Shown here one piece after another: positions 41,101 to 54,423 of a DNA stretch of 64,000 bases. Each line of letters begins with the position of its first letter. Position 1 is the first letter of the stretch. The position numbers were made by a program, and so were the translations under genes. Under the pieces are notes generated by a model. That model was not told the origin of the DNA. It searched no databases and saw nothing but the letters and a program-made list of their open reading frames with translations. The stretch covers positions 16,061,375 to 16,125,374 of the forward strand of contig CAIIXF020000005.1 in NCBI GenBank assembly GCA_903813345.2, given 5' to 3'. This DNA comes from Owenia fusiformis (taxonomy: Eukaryota; Annelida; Polychaeta; Sabellida; Oweniidae).

Positions 41101-44100
41101 TAATACATACATGTACATTTATTGTAAATCTTGTCAAGAACATATCCTAAGTAGAACTTAACTAGAAATGTTGACATGACTTGATTGTGAACACAAAAGG
41201 CAGAACATTTAAACAGGCTTTAATAAAGAGCACCTCTAGAAAACACCCAAATATAAACACCTCTGTGTCACTGTTGAAACACCTCGATATGGTTACAAGT
41301 ATTCACATATAATAAACACCCCTCTTTAGTAAACACTCCTTTAGGGAAACACTTCTAAAAATATTTCCTTAAGTTAAGCATGGACCTCTATCCATAAGTT
41401 AAGTAAACATTTAATCAACATTTATTTGAGAATTTAGAGGCCTATTAGGAAATATTGAAGTTGATATAGCATTTATACATCAATATAGATGATCTCATAT
41501 ATGTGGTTTATGTACTTTATGCAGAATATGTCACAGCCCCCTGGTTGATTGCAATATATTGAAGTATACAGCCTACATCAATGCAGAGGAGTGAGTCACC
41601 CTGTTCAATAAGCCATAGTAGAATAATATATTGCTGTTGAATAAGGTATTACCCTTTGCGAAAGATTGGCTGTATCTACAAGTGGAAATCATTTGTTGGT
41701 CTCGGATTTATCTTACCAGAATATCGTGTGGAATCAAAAGGATTGTATAACAATTTGTATTCTCCTTTCGTGATAAGCCACACCCTCTCCATCTTTGTCC
41801 TGCTGGAGAGATCTGTGATGCAACAGAGAGATGCTATGAGTATAAGAATGGGTTTCTCCCTATAAGTAGCTGTTCCCCATAAGTTCATGTTCAATTCTGG
41901 ATAGAATGGTCGTTACATTTGAGATCATGAAGATTTAGTGAACGTTAAAACTGTAAAATGATTTGCAGGAGTCATAGAGTTGAATGGCCCGCTTAGTGAA
42001 ATATTATTTCACAATCATGCTTAATAACGTCATAAGAAAACATTTACAAGTAAGGTGATTTGGGCAAGATTTCAAACACATTAATATATCAAAATTATTG
42101 TAAATTTAAAAAATTGTACCGCACATCTCTCTCTTAGTTCAGTAAATAGAGCAAGCCAAAATAGTTCATATAAATCACCATTCTTGATTTATTTGTTATG
42201 AACATTATAAGGAAGTTAGGAGGACATATCGGGGAAATCGAGAACTATTTGAGTTTTCTATTTAATCTATCGTAACCACTTGAACAACTTTATAATGAGG
42301 ATTTCCACCTGTGCATTGAAGAGTTCCTTATCTCTAATGTTTTCTATCAACAATACTTATGTGGTTTTCATATAATAACCGTACATGTCCAATGATAACA
42401 TGTAGGGTAATCAGTCATATCACAAACAAAAGAAACCACATTATGACTCAAATGCAACCTGTTCCTTTCAGTAGAATTGAGTCACTTAACCACGGGAATA
42501 GATAAGTCATGATTTCGCCTTAGTTCTTGCTATTTATAGAATGGTTGTTCGAAATGAAACACTGGAATTTTTGGCAGAGAAAATGTGTCATTATTTTCAT
42601 TTCAATAGAAGTAGGCTACTTGTTTTATGTGATGAAAAAATGATTTCTTTGTTTGTGAAGTACGGCTATTTTATTGGTACCTCCCTGTGTTTAAATATGT
42701 AAACATGTATTGATTGAAAACATATAATGTAACTAAGCTATAAATACCATTGAGTCCTTGTATTTTATACTTATATCATTTCAGTATTATTGTCAATCAT
42801 TGTTTCAGTTATTGTTTTTTTGTACCATTATGATTAGTCATTTTGTTCAAGTGATGATTACTTTATATTTTATTAACTTATATTTCTCTTCAAAGTAGCA
42901 ATCAAGTGAAAACATTGTAAATATTTTATATACTGTATACCCTCACCCTTTTCTACGTGAAGAAGATTAGGGGGTCCAGTGTCTTTAAGATAAAATATCT
43001 ATACTTGTTATCAATGTTACATTATTCTTTATTTTATTGTTGATTTTAATTGTTAGTTACATGGTATTTGTTTTGTTTTTAGACAATTCGCTACCAAGTC
43101 AATATGCTAATGTTACTTGTATTGTTTCAGGTGGCGATCAAGTCAATACGCAAGACAAAGATCCAGAGTGAGCAGGATCTGCAAAGGATACGACGTGAGA
43201 TTGACATCATGACATCTCTGAATCACCCACATATTATACACATATATGAAGGTATGGAGCAATTCTGAATTCATATTACAGAAACTATTCTGAAAAAGTA
43301 TCATGAATTATAGTAAAACCTGTATATATGAACACCTCAGTGATCAGAACATTCCTGAAGGTGATTACTTCTCCTTGGCCCCACTTTTGTATTGTCCATT
43401 GATTCAGATATCGATGTTAAGAAACCTTGGAATGTAAGATCCTCTTTATCTAAACACTTTGACCATTTCCATTGATGTTTGGACTAGACGAGTTTTGTTG
43501 TACAGTGATAATGAAATTCTACATACTGAAGCTTTAGAATGGCTGTCACTTTTTTTATCTTGCCAATGGACTTGACAACCTGGTTGCTAATCATGCAATG
43601 GACTCATTGCAAGCCTGACAAATTGATATTGCTATAGTAACGAGAAAAACTTCAAATTCTTGGAATCAAGGATTGGCTTCTATTCTATTCTTATGAATAG
43701 CCTCATTCTATTTCATGAATTAAATAGTTCTGATGATTTCAGTAATTACTACATTGTAATATCTCAATGGCTAAAGACAATCTGATAAGAAATGCTGCCA
43801 CAATTTTTCTGTTACAATATTTCCTCATTTGTCATTTCAGTAGAAAACCATTGGACATCTGGTTTAGAAGTAACAGCATTTAGTTCATTTATTAATGGCC
43901 ATTAATTTACTATTGGGACCATTTCCTATGCTAGATTAATTGTATCTTCATTACAGATGGTCAAAAGGGCATATGAAATAGAAATTATAATATAAAAGGA
44001 AATTCCTGAGTCACAAGCAATGCGTAATGAAGAGGGTGCATCATGATCATAACCTCAGTCCATTTTGAACAACTGGTCAAAATTGAATTATGGACTTGAG

Positions 44101-47100
44101 TTGCCATGTTATGTATCTATATACATGCTGGAAAAAGCTAGCAGTTTTCCTTCATTCACAGAGCATCTTTCTGTTTCACCAGAAAAATCTCAAAAGCTGA
44201 GAAAAAATGTGATGTCATGGTTTATCATGGCTTTTGCAAATTTTACAGCCATTTTAGTGTTAAGGATTTTGTAAAGTCTGTAATTGAGCAGCCTTAAAAA
44301 TAAGCTCACTTCTGGGCATTCCTCCCAGTTAGTATGCAGCACCAATGTAGTGTGAACCTTCATGCTCATTCTGAATCTCATCTTTTCGTCCTCCTTTGCA
44401 ACTAGCAATTACTTACATACGTTTTGAAAGAAAACTGATAGGAGGCCGTGATGTCAAACAATGGGTCATCTCCATGATTTTTAACAGAAAAAAACAAAAC
44501 TCTTCAAATGAATTCTTCGAATTACTTAATATTTATAAGTGTTTTGTCATATGTTGCTTATCTGAGTTATTACCTAAATATTTAACGCACATTCTTTGAA
44601 CTTGTTCACTACTTACTTACAAGTAAGCTACTGATAAATAATCACAATTTTATCTGAAAACTAAGTCAATCATTGTTCATTGCCAAGTTTTGCTTCAAGT
44701 GTTATTAAATGTTTTGAGCTACTCAGCATTGGTTTATCTTAACATTTCATTTAGTGAGATATATATTCTAAGGTCACCAATGCATATTTTTATACCAAAT
44801 GCATATTTTTACCAAATATATATTTTTGTGTCAAATGAATATTTTTACTAAATGCATATATTTGTTTCAAACGACTATTTTTACCAAATGCATAATTTTA
44901 TGCCAAATGCATATTTTTTACCAAATGCACAGAAATTTACTGCATGCAGCTGCAGCCTCTATATCAGTTTGATATAAATTTTAAGTTTTAATATTATCAA
45001 AGGTAGATGTAGAAGTAATATGCAATATATCACATTTGCTTCCTACAGGGCAAACACTTCCTGATTTGAACTAAAAAATGTGTAAAGAATTCCTGAATCC
45101 TTGGGCAATGCTCATTTCAGGACCTCAGACATGCAGTAGCATCTTCGGGCTAACATCTATATAGAGGAAGTATATGTATATGATTTTTAGGGATCCCATG
45201 AGAATGAAGTTTTAGTTTTTTTATACTTAATCCCAAACTCACTGTAATATGTATAAAATAAATAGAGACATTTATTTTTATAAAGAAAATGTCTGCTTTA
45301 GAGAGCTCATGTCGTTTCTTCGCTGCCTAGGTACCCCCAATTTGTTAAGGTTTGATTTATAAGTTCAAGCTTTTTGTAAATGTGTCACCATGACCTATCA
45401 CTTAAACTTGCTCAAATATATACCTACTGCTTGAACAAGTAATTTATAAGGTATTTCAAAGTCCCCATGATCAGGAAACGTGTCGTGAAAGAATCTGATG
45501 AATGTTAGTGTTTTACTTTTCATGACATTTTAATATTGACATTTGTACATCATTCAGAGCAATAATTAGTTTTTTAGCCTTTAATGTTTTAAATAATGAT
45601 CGGTTCATGTTAAAAAGTCATGCAAGTTTTATCTTTAAGACAATTTTATCGTAGGGCACTATAAAATATAATTGAATACAAATCATTCAAATTTAATTCA
45701 TTGCTAGGTAAACACCTTTGTTGAAATATGTATTGAGCATTGTACCATTAATAGAATATTCAAAAAGTGTTTATTCTACTTTTAAATTAAAAGGTCACCT
45801 TGACACTGTCTTGTTTCATCGAGGTAGCACAAAATATTATTTTAACGTTAGGGTTGAGAATCTAAACCTAGTTTTTCCCCTATAGGCCTATAAATTACTG
45901 TACTATACAGTATAATTGTTCTTTATGTAAAGCTATAAGGACTAAAGTTATACAATGCATTTGGATTCCAGCTGAACCAGAGACACAAAATTTTTACCAT
46001 AAGTTCAGTAATAGTCATAGTATAAAGTACAGTATTTATTTATATTTGCTTAGGGGGTAATGTCCTAAAACTACAATTTCTATAAAAGTATGAAATGCCA
46101 CTATATCTCTTGTTACGAAGAAACCCTCAAGTTCCCTCAAGTTTCCTCAAGTTCATCGACCCCATGCTGCTTTTGAATGTCATCGTTGTCCATACACAAT
46201 ATAAATGTGAATGTTCTTCTCATCTTAAAAGAACTGCACAGTGCATTCCACTCAATATTGTCTCAACCTCTACTTCAAATTGTAAGGAAGTTGGTGTTTT
46301 AACTTTAATAGAATGTAAATCTCCTAACAACCAGTTATCAAACATTAAAAACATTTAATGCCTCTTTGTATAATGAGCAAACATTGAGATTATTCATGAT
46401 CAAAAAATCTATTAAGGTTCAGATCATCATAACCAGAGTTACATGTTAAGGTTATAATGGAGTACAGTAAAACCTGTCTAAGTGGAACACATTTGGCACA
46501 TATAAAAAGTGTTCCACTTTGGAGGTATTTCACCTCCAGTTAACATTTTAAGTTAGTTTGTCTTGGGGAATCTCAAACGTGTTCTAATAACAGTGGTGTT
46601 CCACTTCTAGAGGAGTTCCACTTCTAGAGGAGTTCCACTTCTAGAGGAGTTCCATTTTACAGGATCTGCTGTACTTGTACTTAGATACAAAATGTCATGG
46701 GCCTCTATTTGTTTTGAATTTGTTTATTATTATTATTGAGCAAAGAAGCAGTATTATTTACATTTATATACTGTAATTGGTAACTTGTACTGTATTGTTC
46801 CTCTGGTACTTGCACTTTGCTCTTAATGGCAACACCCTTGTATTTTCGGAGTTTTGCATGTGAGTCCAACTTGCATCAATTTGGAATCAGTTTTTGGAAT
46901 TGCAACTTTTTATGTCTTCAATATACATGTATGGACGTTTCCTTTCTTACATGTATGATTATGATATGTGTTTTTGGTAGTTGATTGTATACAATTCAAA
47001 ATGTCCCGTTATATGTTTCACTCATCATCATTTTAGCCATAATCTAATCGACATGTACACATATGCATCACACATGTCAACCCATAAATAAACATTTTAT

Positions 47101-50100
47101 TTAATAAGATAATCCACCCACACTGTATCAACTGTTATTGGAAGCATGTGGAAGAAACTTTGGTGAATTATGCAAACCTTGTTCAGGCACAGTTTGAAAA
47201 AACTGAAATGTTTCCAATTGCTCTTGTTCACATTGTGATGTGTTGCCAGATGCGTCAGTCGGTTGTGGTCAAAACAAGCTCGGTTGGGGTTGTTATTGGA
47301 AAGATTTTCAAAACGTGGTTTGGAATACATGCAGTTTTAACTGGTTTGCACCTCTTTCATGTATGGTTACAACAGGATCTTATCTGTTGGAATCATCCAG
47401 GGATCAAACGGGATCTGGTGGAATTAATTAGGGGTCAAACATGATCAGTTGGAATCATCCAGGGATCAAATGTGATCAGTTGGAATCATCCAGGGATCAA
47501 AGGGTCTGGGGATCTAGGGATGAGACCTGGATTGAAACATGTTGTAACTTGTAAAAAGAGTTATCAACAGACATGATTAAAATAATGTTCATTATTGTAA
47601 TTGGAAAACAATTATGCAAGCAAATCGGATGCATGCTAAAATCATTATCTATCAAAATAACATATTTTACCAAGATTCGATCAATGCATATTTGAACCAT
47701 AATTCCTTATTTAATTCAGTTTTTCATGCTACCATGATGCTACCAAAATAACAAATTATACCAAGACCCAATCATTGTTTATTTGAAATATAATTCGTAA
47801 TTGATTTTTAAATTGATATTTTTCCAGTGTTTGAAAACAAAGAGAAGATTATTATACTGATGGAATACGCCAATGGTGGGGAGCTGTACGAGTACATTAA
47901 TGATAGACACCGTCTGAAGGACAGCGATTCACGGAGATTCTTTCGCCAAATTGTCTCTGCAGTAGATTACTGCCACCAGGTAGAAAATGTTTACTAAGCA
48001 TATGTGTCAGTTACTTATTGAGTTATGATGTTGCTATAAGTATAAATTTATAAAAGTCAATTGAATATCAGGAATTTGGGGAATTTTTGACATCTGATTC
48101 ATTTATATTGCATTTTTCTAAGCCTTATTGAAACACATAGTAACCCTTGGCGAAATTGCAACATTTTTCTAGTGTATAGAAACTGATATAAAATACTATT
48201 TAACAGGCTATTGTGCCACCACTCTTCCTCTTTATTAAATATCAATATGCACAATACAATAAATAGTTCATTCGATATTTTTCAGCATGATATCGTTCAT
48301 CGTGACTTGAAGTTGGAGAATATCGTACTGGACTCTCAGGGTAATGTCAAGGTAAGTGCCCCTCCCCCTCTTTACTCTTCAATGACTGCTACCCCTAATT
48401 TCAAATTTTAAGAACTGATGCAATGTTTGACTCATGTTTACAACATGCTGTATTCCAAGTAAAAAATTCATTCAATTTCTCAAAGATGATATGGTTGAAG
48501 ATCAAATTAAAGAGATAATATCTTTTTAAACCATATCTCACTGTTGAATTCAATACACATTTCAATTCAATTCAGAAATTACATTTGTGTCATGAATATG
48601 TAAGTCTGTGGAGTAATGAATATGCACACATTTTTAAAGCATCCGATGTCTGTTTTTTCCAGATTGCTGATTTCGGTTTGTCAAACATCTACAACAATGA
48701 CTCATTACTGAACACTTTCTGTGGTAGTCCTCTCTATGCCTCACCAGAAATAGTCAATGGCCTGCCATACTTTGGGCCTGAGGTAAGATAATTACTTGAC
48801 ATACCTTCAGCTCAAGGTAAATATTTGGAATTTTGTGGTGTCTACAATATGCAGGCAATATGCATCAAATTATTATATAAAGCCATTGGACACCGCTTAC
48901 CCTTTATAAAAGCTTGGCTCTCACTTTAAATCAGAGATAGAAAAATCACCTATTAAATCTTTATACAATATACCTTTGAAGAAAGCATATATCAGTCATA
49001 TTTTTCCTGTACCAAATAATGTAGGATGTATACTTCATAGAGTTGACACTGATTAATACTAGATGTGTGTGATCCTTAAAGCTATTTCAAGGAAAAAATA
49101 TACATTCAACATTTTCGCACAACAAAGTTGAAGTTTAAACAAAGGTTTCGCATACCTTATCTTGATAACATTGAGTTTGACTACAAAAACGCTAAAGCAG
49201 TTTTAACATATATTGTTGCTTTCTTGTTGATCTTATATCAGTATGGAAACTATAAAGTATTCTGTAATAGTTAAAGGGTTGAGTGAAAATCTGATAGAGA
49301 TCCAGGGTAGACATGGATTCTGCATCAGAATTGTCAGAAAAGGAATTTCAATTTGGATGGCTTGCAATCAAATCTGCTGTGTGAGAGTGTTATATTATAA
49401 TTAAATCACTTCACTTGCCAATAAATATAATGATTAGTATTTATCTTGGTGTTGATAAAAATATTTTTACAATTATCATTATGAATTGAGATTTTTTAAA
49501 TTTTTCAGCTTTGAAATACCTGATATTAACTCAAAATAAATTTTGTAATCTCATTCTTAAACTGCTAATCCACAACAGAACCGTACTGTAGACTAGAACA
49601 GTATTGTACGGTACATTTTGTGGATTGGGGGTATACCCACTGAAGACAAATTATTCAACATGTGGGTAATTCAGAGACTGATTATGAATCTGATTTCAAA
49701 TGTTATAGGTCGACTGCTGGAGTCTAGGAGTGCTGTTGTATACATTGGTCTATGGTGCTATGCCGTTTGATGGAAGTGACTTCAAACGCTTAAGACAACA
49801 GATATCTGATGGGGAATTCTATGAGCCATCAAGATGCTCAGGTAAGGAACAACAAATGGCAGGTGGTGACATTTTGCATGTTTATTGCCTTGTTTTATTT
49901 TTTTCTTGAGCATTGATTTACAAGATATTGATGCTCTAAGATTTAACAAGGGACTTTCATATACACTAGTTAAAAGATTAAAGTGGTAGCCATTCTTGTA
50001 GTACTGATAAATTAGGATCAGGCCATCTTTCACAAAAAGTCATCAATATTTAATCTGACCTTCAAATACTTCTTCATGTCCAGTGTAGCACCTTGCTAAT

Positions 50101-51931
50101 TAGGTTTTCATGTTAGAATTTTAGAATTTAATTACATTATGAAATTCAAGGTCTTTGAAGTCATGAATTTATTTCGAGGTTAATAGCAAAATGTCATATT
50201 CATGTAGACATGTGACAAATGTCAGTTAATTCGTGAGCAAGTAGATTAAATAATTAAAGTATGCTTATCTTGGGCACTTAATTGGCGGATGTTTCATTAT
50301 TTACGAACTTATCGCCTTATCATTATTAGTTGTGAGTTATTAATGTTCCTTTTAGTTTAATATTCTATAATGTGTTACTATGGCATTGTAAAACCTGTTT
50401 AATCTCAATATGGCTTGAATCTAATGTTTATATTATATCCATTGATAAGTTGATTGATAATGACATGGTTTCTATGGTTACAGATGCCAGCAGTCTTATT
50501 CGCCATCTATTGACCGTCGAGCCAAATAAGCGTGCCACTATAGCCGATATTGATAAACACTGGTGGGTGAATGTTGGCTACAAAACCTCACCAATTGAAG
50601 AGCAGTTAAACACAGAAGACTTCAACATACAAACTTACAGAGCTAGAAATACTACAACTCATGAAAACACTGGTGCTCAAAATGTTGCTCATAACATAGA
50701 TATCAGGATAGACTGTGAGGACAATGAAATTCCTTCAGCAACAGTATCTTCGTATAATCAGCCAAGTGAGCAAGATGAAAATGCAGACATTGATGAGTGT
50801 TCAGCCCAATGTGAACAGTTACTAGAAAATGATGAAGCAATTTATCTGAATGATGACAGCCATGATGAAAACACTCCACCAGATAAAGGTGGAGACAATT
50901 CACTTAATGTACTAAAGCAATCACAAGACCAGAGTATTGACTCAAAATCAACCGCAGTTGTGAAATCATCACTAAGAATCGAGAGCCCTATATTTGATTC
51001 AAACAAAAAGCCCAAAAGAGGTATTTTGAAAAATAGCAATAATCGGCCAAAGAAGTATACAGGAAGTGACAGTGGTTGCGTGTTAGATGATAATCTACCA
51101 CAAGAAACTCTCGAGAAAATTCGATCTATGCAAGATGAAGATTATGAATCTCAAACCCCTCCTCTCTCTCCAGGATATGAATTGCATGACATTGAAGCCA
51201 TATTAGACAGCTTAGATATTACAGATGATGCTACCACACCAGCCTCACCAGGTGACCTTGACATTTCCCATAATGCATTTGATTTTCCTTTAACAGCAGA
51301 CGGCATAGTGAAACAAGCTTCAGCTGGAAAATATGAGAGTGTGCCTCGTGATAAAACAACAAAGAAACCGAAAAGTATTCTTAAAAGAAATGGGAAATAT
51401 TCTGGCTCTGAAAATGATCCAACAAAGCGCTACAGTCTCGGTAGCACATGTTCCAACTCATCCGGAGAGATTCTCAATGAGATCTCAGAACCAAGAGGGA
51501 TCCTGAAACGACCAAAGAAAAAATTCTCAAATTCAAATGATCCAACAAAGAGATACAGCTTGGGAAGCCAGGGTTCAAATTCCTCTGGCGATATTCTTGA
51601 TTTCTCTTACGATGAATTTGAAATTGACACTTTCATGCTCGATAATGTTTCTGGTGTTGCCACAGAAAGTATTCATTCTACAACGTTATATAATGTGGAA
51701 CACAGTGACTTTATAAATGACACCTTTCTGAACGAAAGAATTTCCTCCAATACAGTGGAAATCCATAAAGACGATGTGATGAACAAAATCGATCAACTTG
51801 GAGACTCTCTAAATGGCAAACTTCAAAGAAGTAGCTATAGTGAAAGTAATATAAATGAAATTGATGAAGCTAGAGATATATGTGCTCAAGCTTTAGTTCT
51901 CTGTCGCACTTTTGACTCAAAGAAATCTTGA
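28093..51931 (+). CDS. NUAK1: NUAK-family (AMPK-related) Ser/Thr kinase
   Basis: LKB1-activated kinase that controls myosin phosphatase, cell adhesion and ploidy/stress responses. Vertebrates have NUAK1 and NUAK2; this looks like the single pre-duplication form, so the symbol is approximate. Exons: 28093-28269, 43131-43251, 47828-47979, 48286-48351, 48663-48782, 49709-49841 and 50484-51931; 739 codons with TGA, 738 aa. Kinase domain about residues 34-285: GQGTYGKV loop, Lys63 in [12 protein letters not shown] (155-162), DFG (175-177), activation loop [15 protein letters not shown] with LKB1-site Thr190, and the family block [13 protein letters not shown] before the domain. The C-terminal tail has three PP1-docking motifs: GILK at 436, SILK at 554 and GILK at 595. 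The last two sit in duplicated modules ending [11 protein letters not shown]. The extreme C-terminus ([10 protein letters not shown]) resembles the NUAK end. Intron 1 is 14.9 kb. AATAAA lies at 52022 and 52140. Confidence 0.95.
28868..29379. mobile_element. Non-autonomous element with CAGGCCTGTCAACT ends and 6-bp target duplication
   Basis: The left end CAGGCCTGTCAACT (28868-28881) is the exact complement of the right end (29366-29379). TATTTG flanks both sides (28862-28867 and 29380-29385). The interior has an uninterrupted run of 34 C (29141-29174) and repeated AGGTGTTCAAAATTTGG-type phrases. It contains no transposase. Confidence 0.75.
32978..33160. repeat. TACAGTAAAACCT-family palindrome
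   Basis: The left end reads TACAGTAAAACCTGTCTTAG, followed by GTGAACACC repeats. The right end has ACACAAGTTTTACTG in opposite orientation. It is degenerate and lies in NUAK intron 1. Confidence 0.5.
34690..34815. repeat. Tandem repeat, 29-bp unit, about 4.5 copies
   Basis: Unit ATCAGTTGTGTCACATGACA plus CTACTCCG. Successive TCAGTTGTG motifs fall 29 bp apart (34693, 34722 and onward). Each full unit carries GTCACATGAC or its near-complement GTCATGTGAC, an E-box with the flanks of the MITF/TFE M-box. Confidence 0.85.
37195..37285. repeat. Short TACAGTAAAACCT-family palindrome
   Basis: AACCTGTGTATAATGAATAG with GTGAACACC on the left faces GGTGTTCACTAAGACAGGTT on the right. It is about 90 bp, a shortened member in NUAK intron 1. 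Confidence 0.5.
38788..38949. repeat. CAGGCCCATAG-family element
   Basis: The left end CAGGCCCATAG is an exact complement of the right end CTATGGGCCTG. The interior shares GCTGAAAACTGCATGATTTT with the other copies. It is the best-preserved member for terminal repeats. Confidence 0.75.
39403..39573. repeat. CAGGCCCGTAG-family element, degenerate ends
   Basis: Interior TTTGCCAAGGGGGTTCACTT, AAATCACTTGAAAAGTGCTC and TGAAAATTGCATGATTTTGA match the family; the right end reads CTGGCTACGGGTCTGG. It lies about 450 bp from the previous member. Confidence 0.65.
39827..39940. repeat. Inverted repeat in NUAK intron 1
   Basis: GTAACTTCCCATCCTCCTTATCT on the left pairs with AGATAAGGAGGAATGGAGTTAC on the right, about 23-bp arms with a few mismatches and a loop of about 65 bp. 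Confidence 0.6.
44780..44935. repeat. Degenerate short tandem repeat
   Basis: Repeats of CCAAATGCATATTTTTA at irregular spacing of about 17-22 bp, roughly eight copies with substitutions. It lies in NUAK intron 2. Confidence 0.65.
46460..46675. repeat. TACAGTAAAACCT-family element with internal 17-bp repeats
   Basis: The left end reads TACAGTAAAACCTGTCTAAG, then a GGAACAC motif. Three to four copies of TTCCACTTCTAGAGGAG lie near 46600-46650, and a degraded right end reads TTACAGGATCTGCTGTA. It lies in NUAK intron 2. Confidence 0.55.
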
Positions 51932-53030
51932 GAATATGAGAAATTATATATTATTTGGCAACTTGTAAGAAAAGATCAATTCATGATTTCTTCATAAAAT
52001 TATTTTCGACTTTCGTGTCAAAATAAATAATCTCATGTGTTTCAGATTTCATTTGGTGCATTTTCTTTGGTACATTTAAATTTGGTGCTATATTATCAAT
52101 GTTATCATTATCAATGTGACATATTAGAGCATAATTTCCAATAAAACATTTCAATGCTTGAAGTTATAAAGCGTTAAAATTAATTTTCATGAATGAGATT
52201 CAATGTAATGATCTCTTGAGATAAGAATGCAATTTTTTCAAAGCAGTTCAGGGTGAACTTGAGAAACATTATATAGGCAACTTTAGTAAAACAGTCCTAA
52301 ACGCAGCCTCAGAGAATGGCTAATCCTTCATCAATTTATATGGGGAGATCCCCTTATTTTGTAAATTTTTCTGAGGCTGTGTACTGGATTTTCATAGTTA
52401 TATCAAATGTCTGAAGTATAGTTATTAACATTGTATATGACCGATTGGGAATGGGATTTAATTCCATTTTGTGTATATGATATTTATTGTCCCCAATATG
52501 GTAGCTTAGTATTACTAACTGTTAGCTTAAAGCCTGTGTTCATAAACAAACGAGATGCATAGAAGTCCTGATTCTTCCCCTAAAAACAAAACAAAAACTT
52601 ATTCGTGGAAATTTCTTGCAAAATTATCTTAAATATTATTTTATATCTTAGCATAATTATAACAATAGCATACTAGTACAGAAGGACAGTTTCCATATAT
52701 TTCAGAGTAAAAGGGATAAACTCATAGAGCAGAACTCTGCATAGAAGCATAGCATCATAGGTCTTGTATTTGTTCTGTAATTATTGTAGTCGGTAGTTTT
52801 AGCTGTAGAATGCTGACTAAAGCTTTTTATGTTCATATAATCAGCTGGTTCAAAGATAGCGTAGTAATGAACTCAATTTATTTGTTGAAGTAACATTAAA
52901 CTTAAGAATGGGTATTTTGACTCTCACCCACGATGATGATCTCGCCACTGTTGTACTCAAAGTCTGGGAGAAAATATTCTTGTTCAATGGGGTCCACTTT
53001 TGGAACCGTCAGAACATATGATTTGGTCAA

Positions 53031-53193
53031 AAGTCATTGTTCATCAAAATGTAGACAATGGTTTTCTTGGAATCGTATGTTACACAAGTCATTGTTCATC
53101 AAAATGTAGACAATGGTTTTCTTGAAATGGTATGTTACATAAGTCATTATTCATCAAAATGTAGACAATGGTTTTCTCAGAATCGTATGTCAC
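53031..53193. repeat. Tandem repeat, 55-bp unit, three copies
   Basis: AAGTCATTGTTCATCAAAAT starts at 53031 and 53086, and as a one-base variant at 53141. Each copy continues with GTAGACAATGGTTTTCT. Confidence 0.9.
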
Positions 53194-53929
53194 AATCATA
53201 CCAAAATTGAACCCCTGTTCAATTTGAATGAGCCTATAAGTGTAATATCATTTGTAATGTCAAATAATGAAACCAGAAATATTGTGATATTTAGATAAGT
53301 TTCTTGTATATTATGCCAATTGCTAGGTCTAGGTCCACAAAATAATTGATATGTATCATTGTCTAGTTTTCAAATATGAAACATAAGGCGATTTTGCTAT
53401 GCAACTTTAAATTTTTATTTTAAAAGAATTCATTTTGTCTGTAATTTGCCACTCTGTTTATTTTGCCAAAGGGTGAGACCCTTTTGTGTATTCTGGTGTA
53501 CTTGAAACTTAGAACAGTGTGTAATATAAGAATTATGATTGTCTTCCATAATTAAGTGCATAAAACATACTACTGGTCTGATTGGATCTGGTAAATTTAG
53601 AGCACCTTACAAAATTCTAACGATCAAAAAATTAGGTTTTGCTGTATTCACAAATAAACTGAATGGGTTGGTCATGAACATCCTAATTCAATGAAGAATG
53701 TGTAACTTATTATTTAAAAAATAATATCTCATAGAAGTATAATTTTTATGTCTGCATCCTGGACACAATCCTGAATAGATAAATGCAAGCAAAGTTCATT
53801 ATTGATGTTGTAAGTTTTGTTTTCCACATTTTGTTCAATAATTTTTTCATATGTAATATATGTTGATGTAGCCTCAATGCAACAGTGTTTCTCAAAGAAG
53901 TAGTATATCCAACATTTTCGAGGTTGGTA

Positions 53930-54423
53930 CCGGATTTTCTCGCATATAAGCCCTGGGCGTATAACTGAAAGAAGGGGTAATTTCGTCTGTTATTTTACCT
54001 CTTATTTTTCGCCCACGGGCGTATAAGTGTACTACTTTCGATTTTTGGCCCAGTGGGCGTAAAGGTGAGAAGATGGTGGGCATCAGCCATCTTCCTCAAA
54101 GACTACCGTACCTACTGTTGTAGTCCTACCGCATGTTTTGTAAGAATTATAAAGGAAATGTCACCTACAACCTTGGACTTAATGTTGAAACAAAGTAACA
54201 ACAGAACGATCCACCACTGCCACTTACGGCACAGCGTTGAACTTATATTAATGTTGAAACAAAGTAACGACAGAACGATCTGCCATTGACAAAATACTCT
54301 TGATTTTATTGAAAAATCAATAAATAGTCATTTTTTATAGGCCCATGGGCGTATAAGTGTACTACATTCGATTTTTGGCCCATGGGCCTAAATTTAGGGG
54401 GGCGTATATGCGAGAAAATCCGG
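53930..54423. mobile_element. TA-flanked MITE (Tc1/mariner-like) with CCGGATTTTCTCGCATATA ends
   Basis: The left end CCGGATTTTCTCGCATATA is the exact complement of the right end (TATATGCGAGAAAATCCGG). A TA dinucleotide lies on each side (53928-53929 and 54424-54425), the target duplication of Tc1/mariner elements. Inside, GGGCGTATAAGTGTACTAC with a following CGATTTTTGGCCCA occurs twice and a unit with TGTTGAAACAAAGTAAC is duplicated. No transposase reading frame is present. Confidence 0.8.

Larger units (their letters stand above)
28270..43130 (+). other. NUAK intron 1 (14.9 kb)
   Basis: No other gene is supported on either strand. It holds the element 28868-29379, two TACAGTAAAACCT-family palindromes (32978-33160, 37195-37285), two CAGGCCCGTAG-family elements (38788-38949, 39403-39573), the 29-bp tandem array at 34690-34815, an inverted repeat at 39827-39940 and two dispersed repeat pairs (33928 with 40714; 37050 with 41768). 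Large stretches, such as 29400-32900 and 35000-37000, show nothing I can name. Confidence 0.6.
43252..47827 (+). other. NUAK intron 2
   Basis: About 4.6 kb. It holds TACAGTAAAACCT-family remnants (43310-43505, 46460-46675), a short A+T tandem repeat (about 44780-44935), 17-bp repeats near 46600-46650 (CTAGAGGAGTTCCACTT, about three copies) and a 34-bp repeat near 47395-47505 (GGAATCATCCAGGGATCAAA). I see no exon or RNA gene. Confidence 0.55.

Noticed and set aside
46095-46358. 87-aa frame in NUAK intron 2
   Set aside because: No family, and the composition is like surrounding intron; not enough to call a gene.
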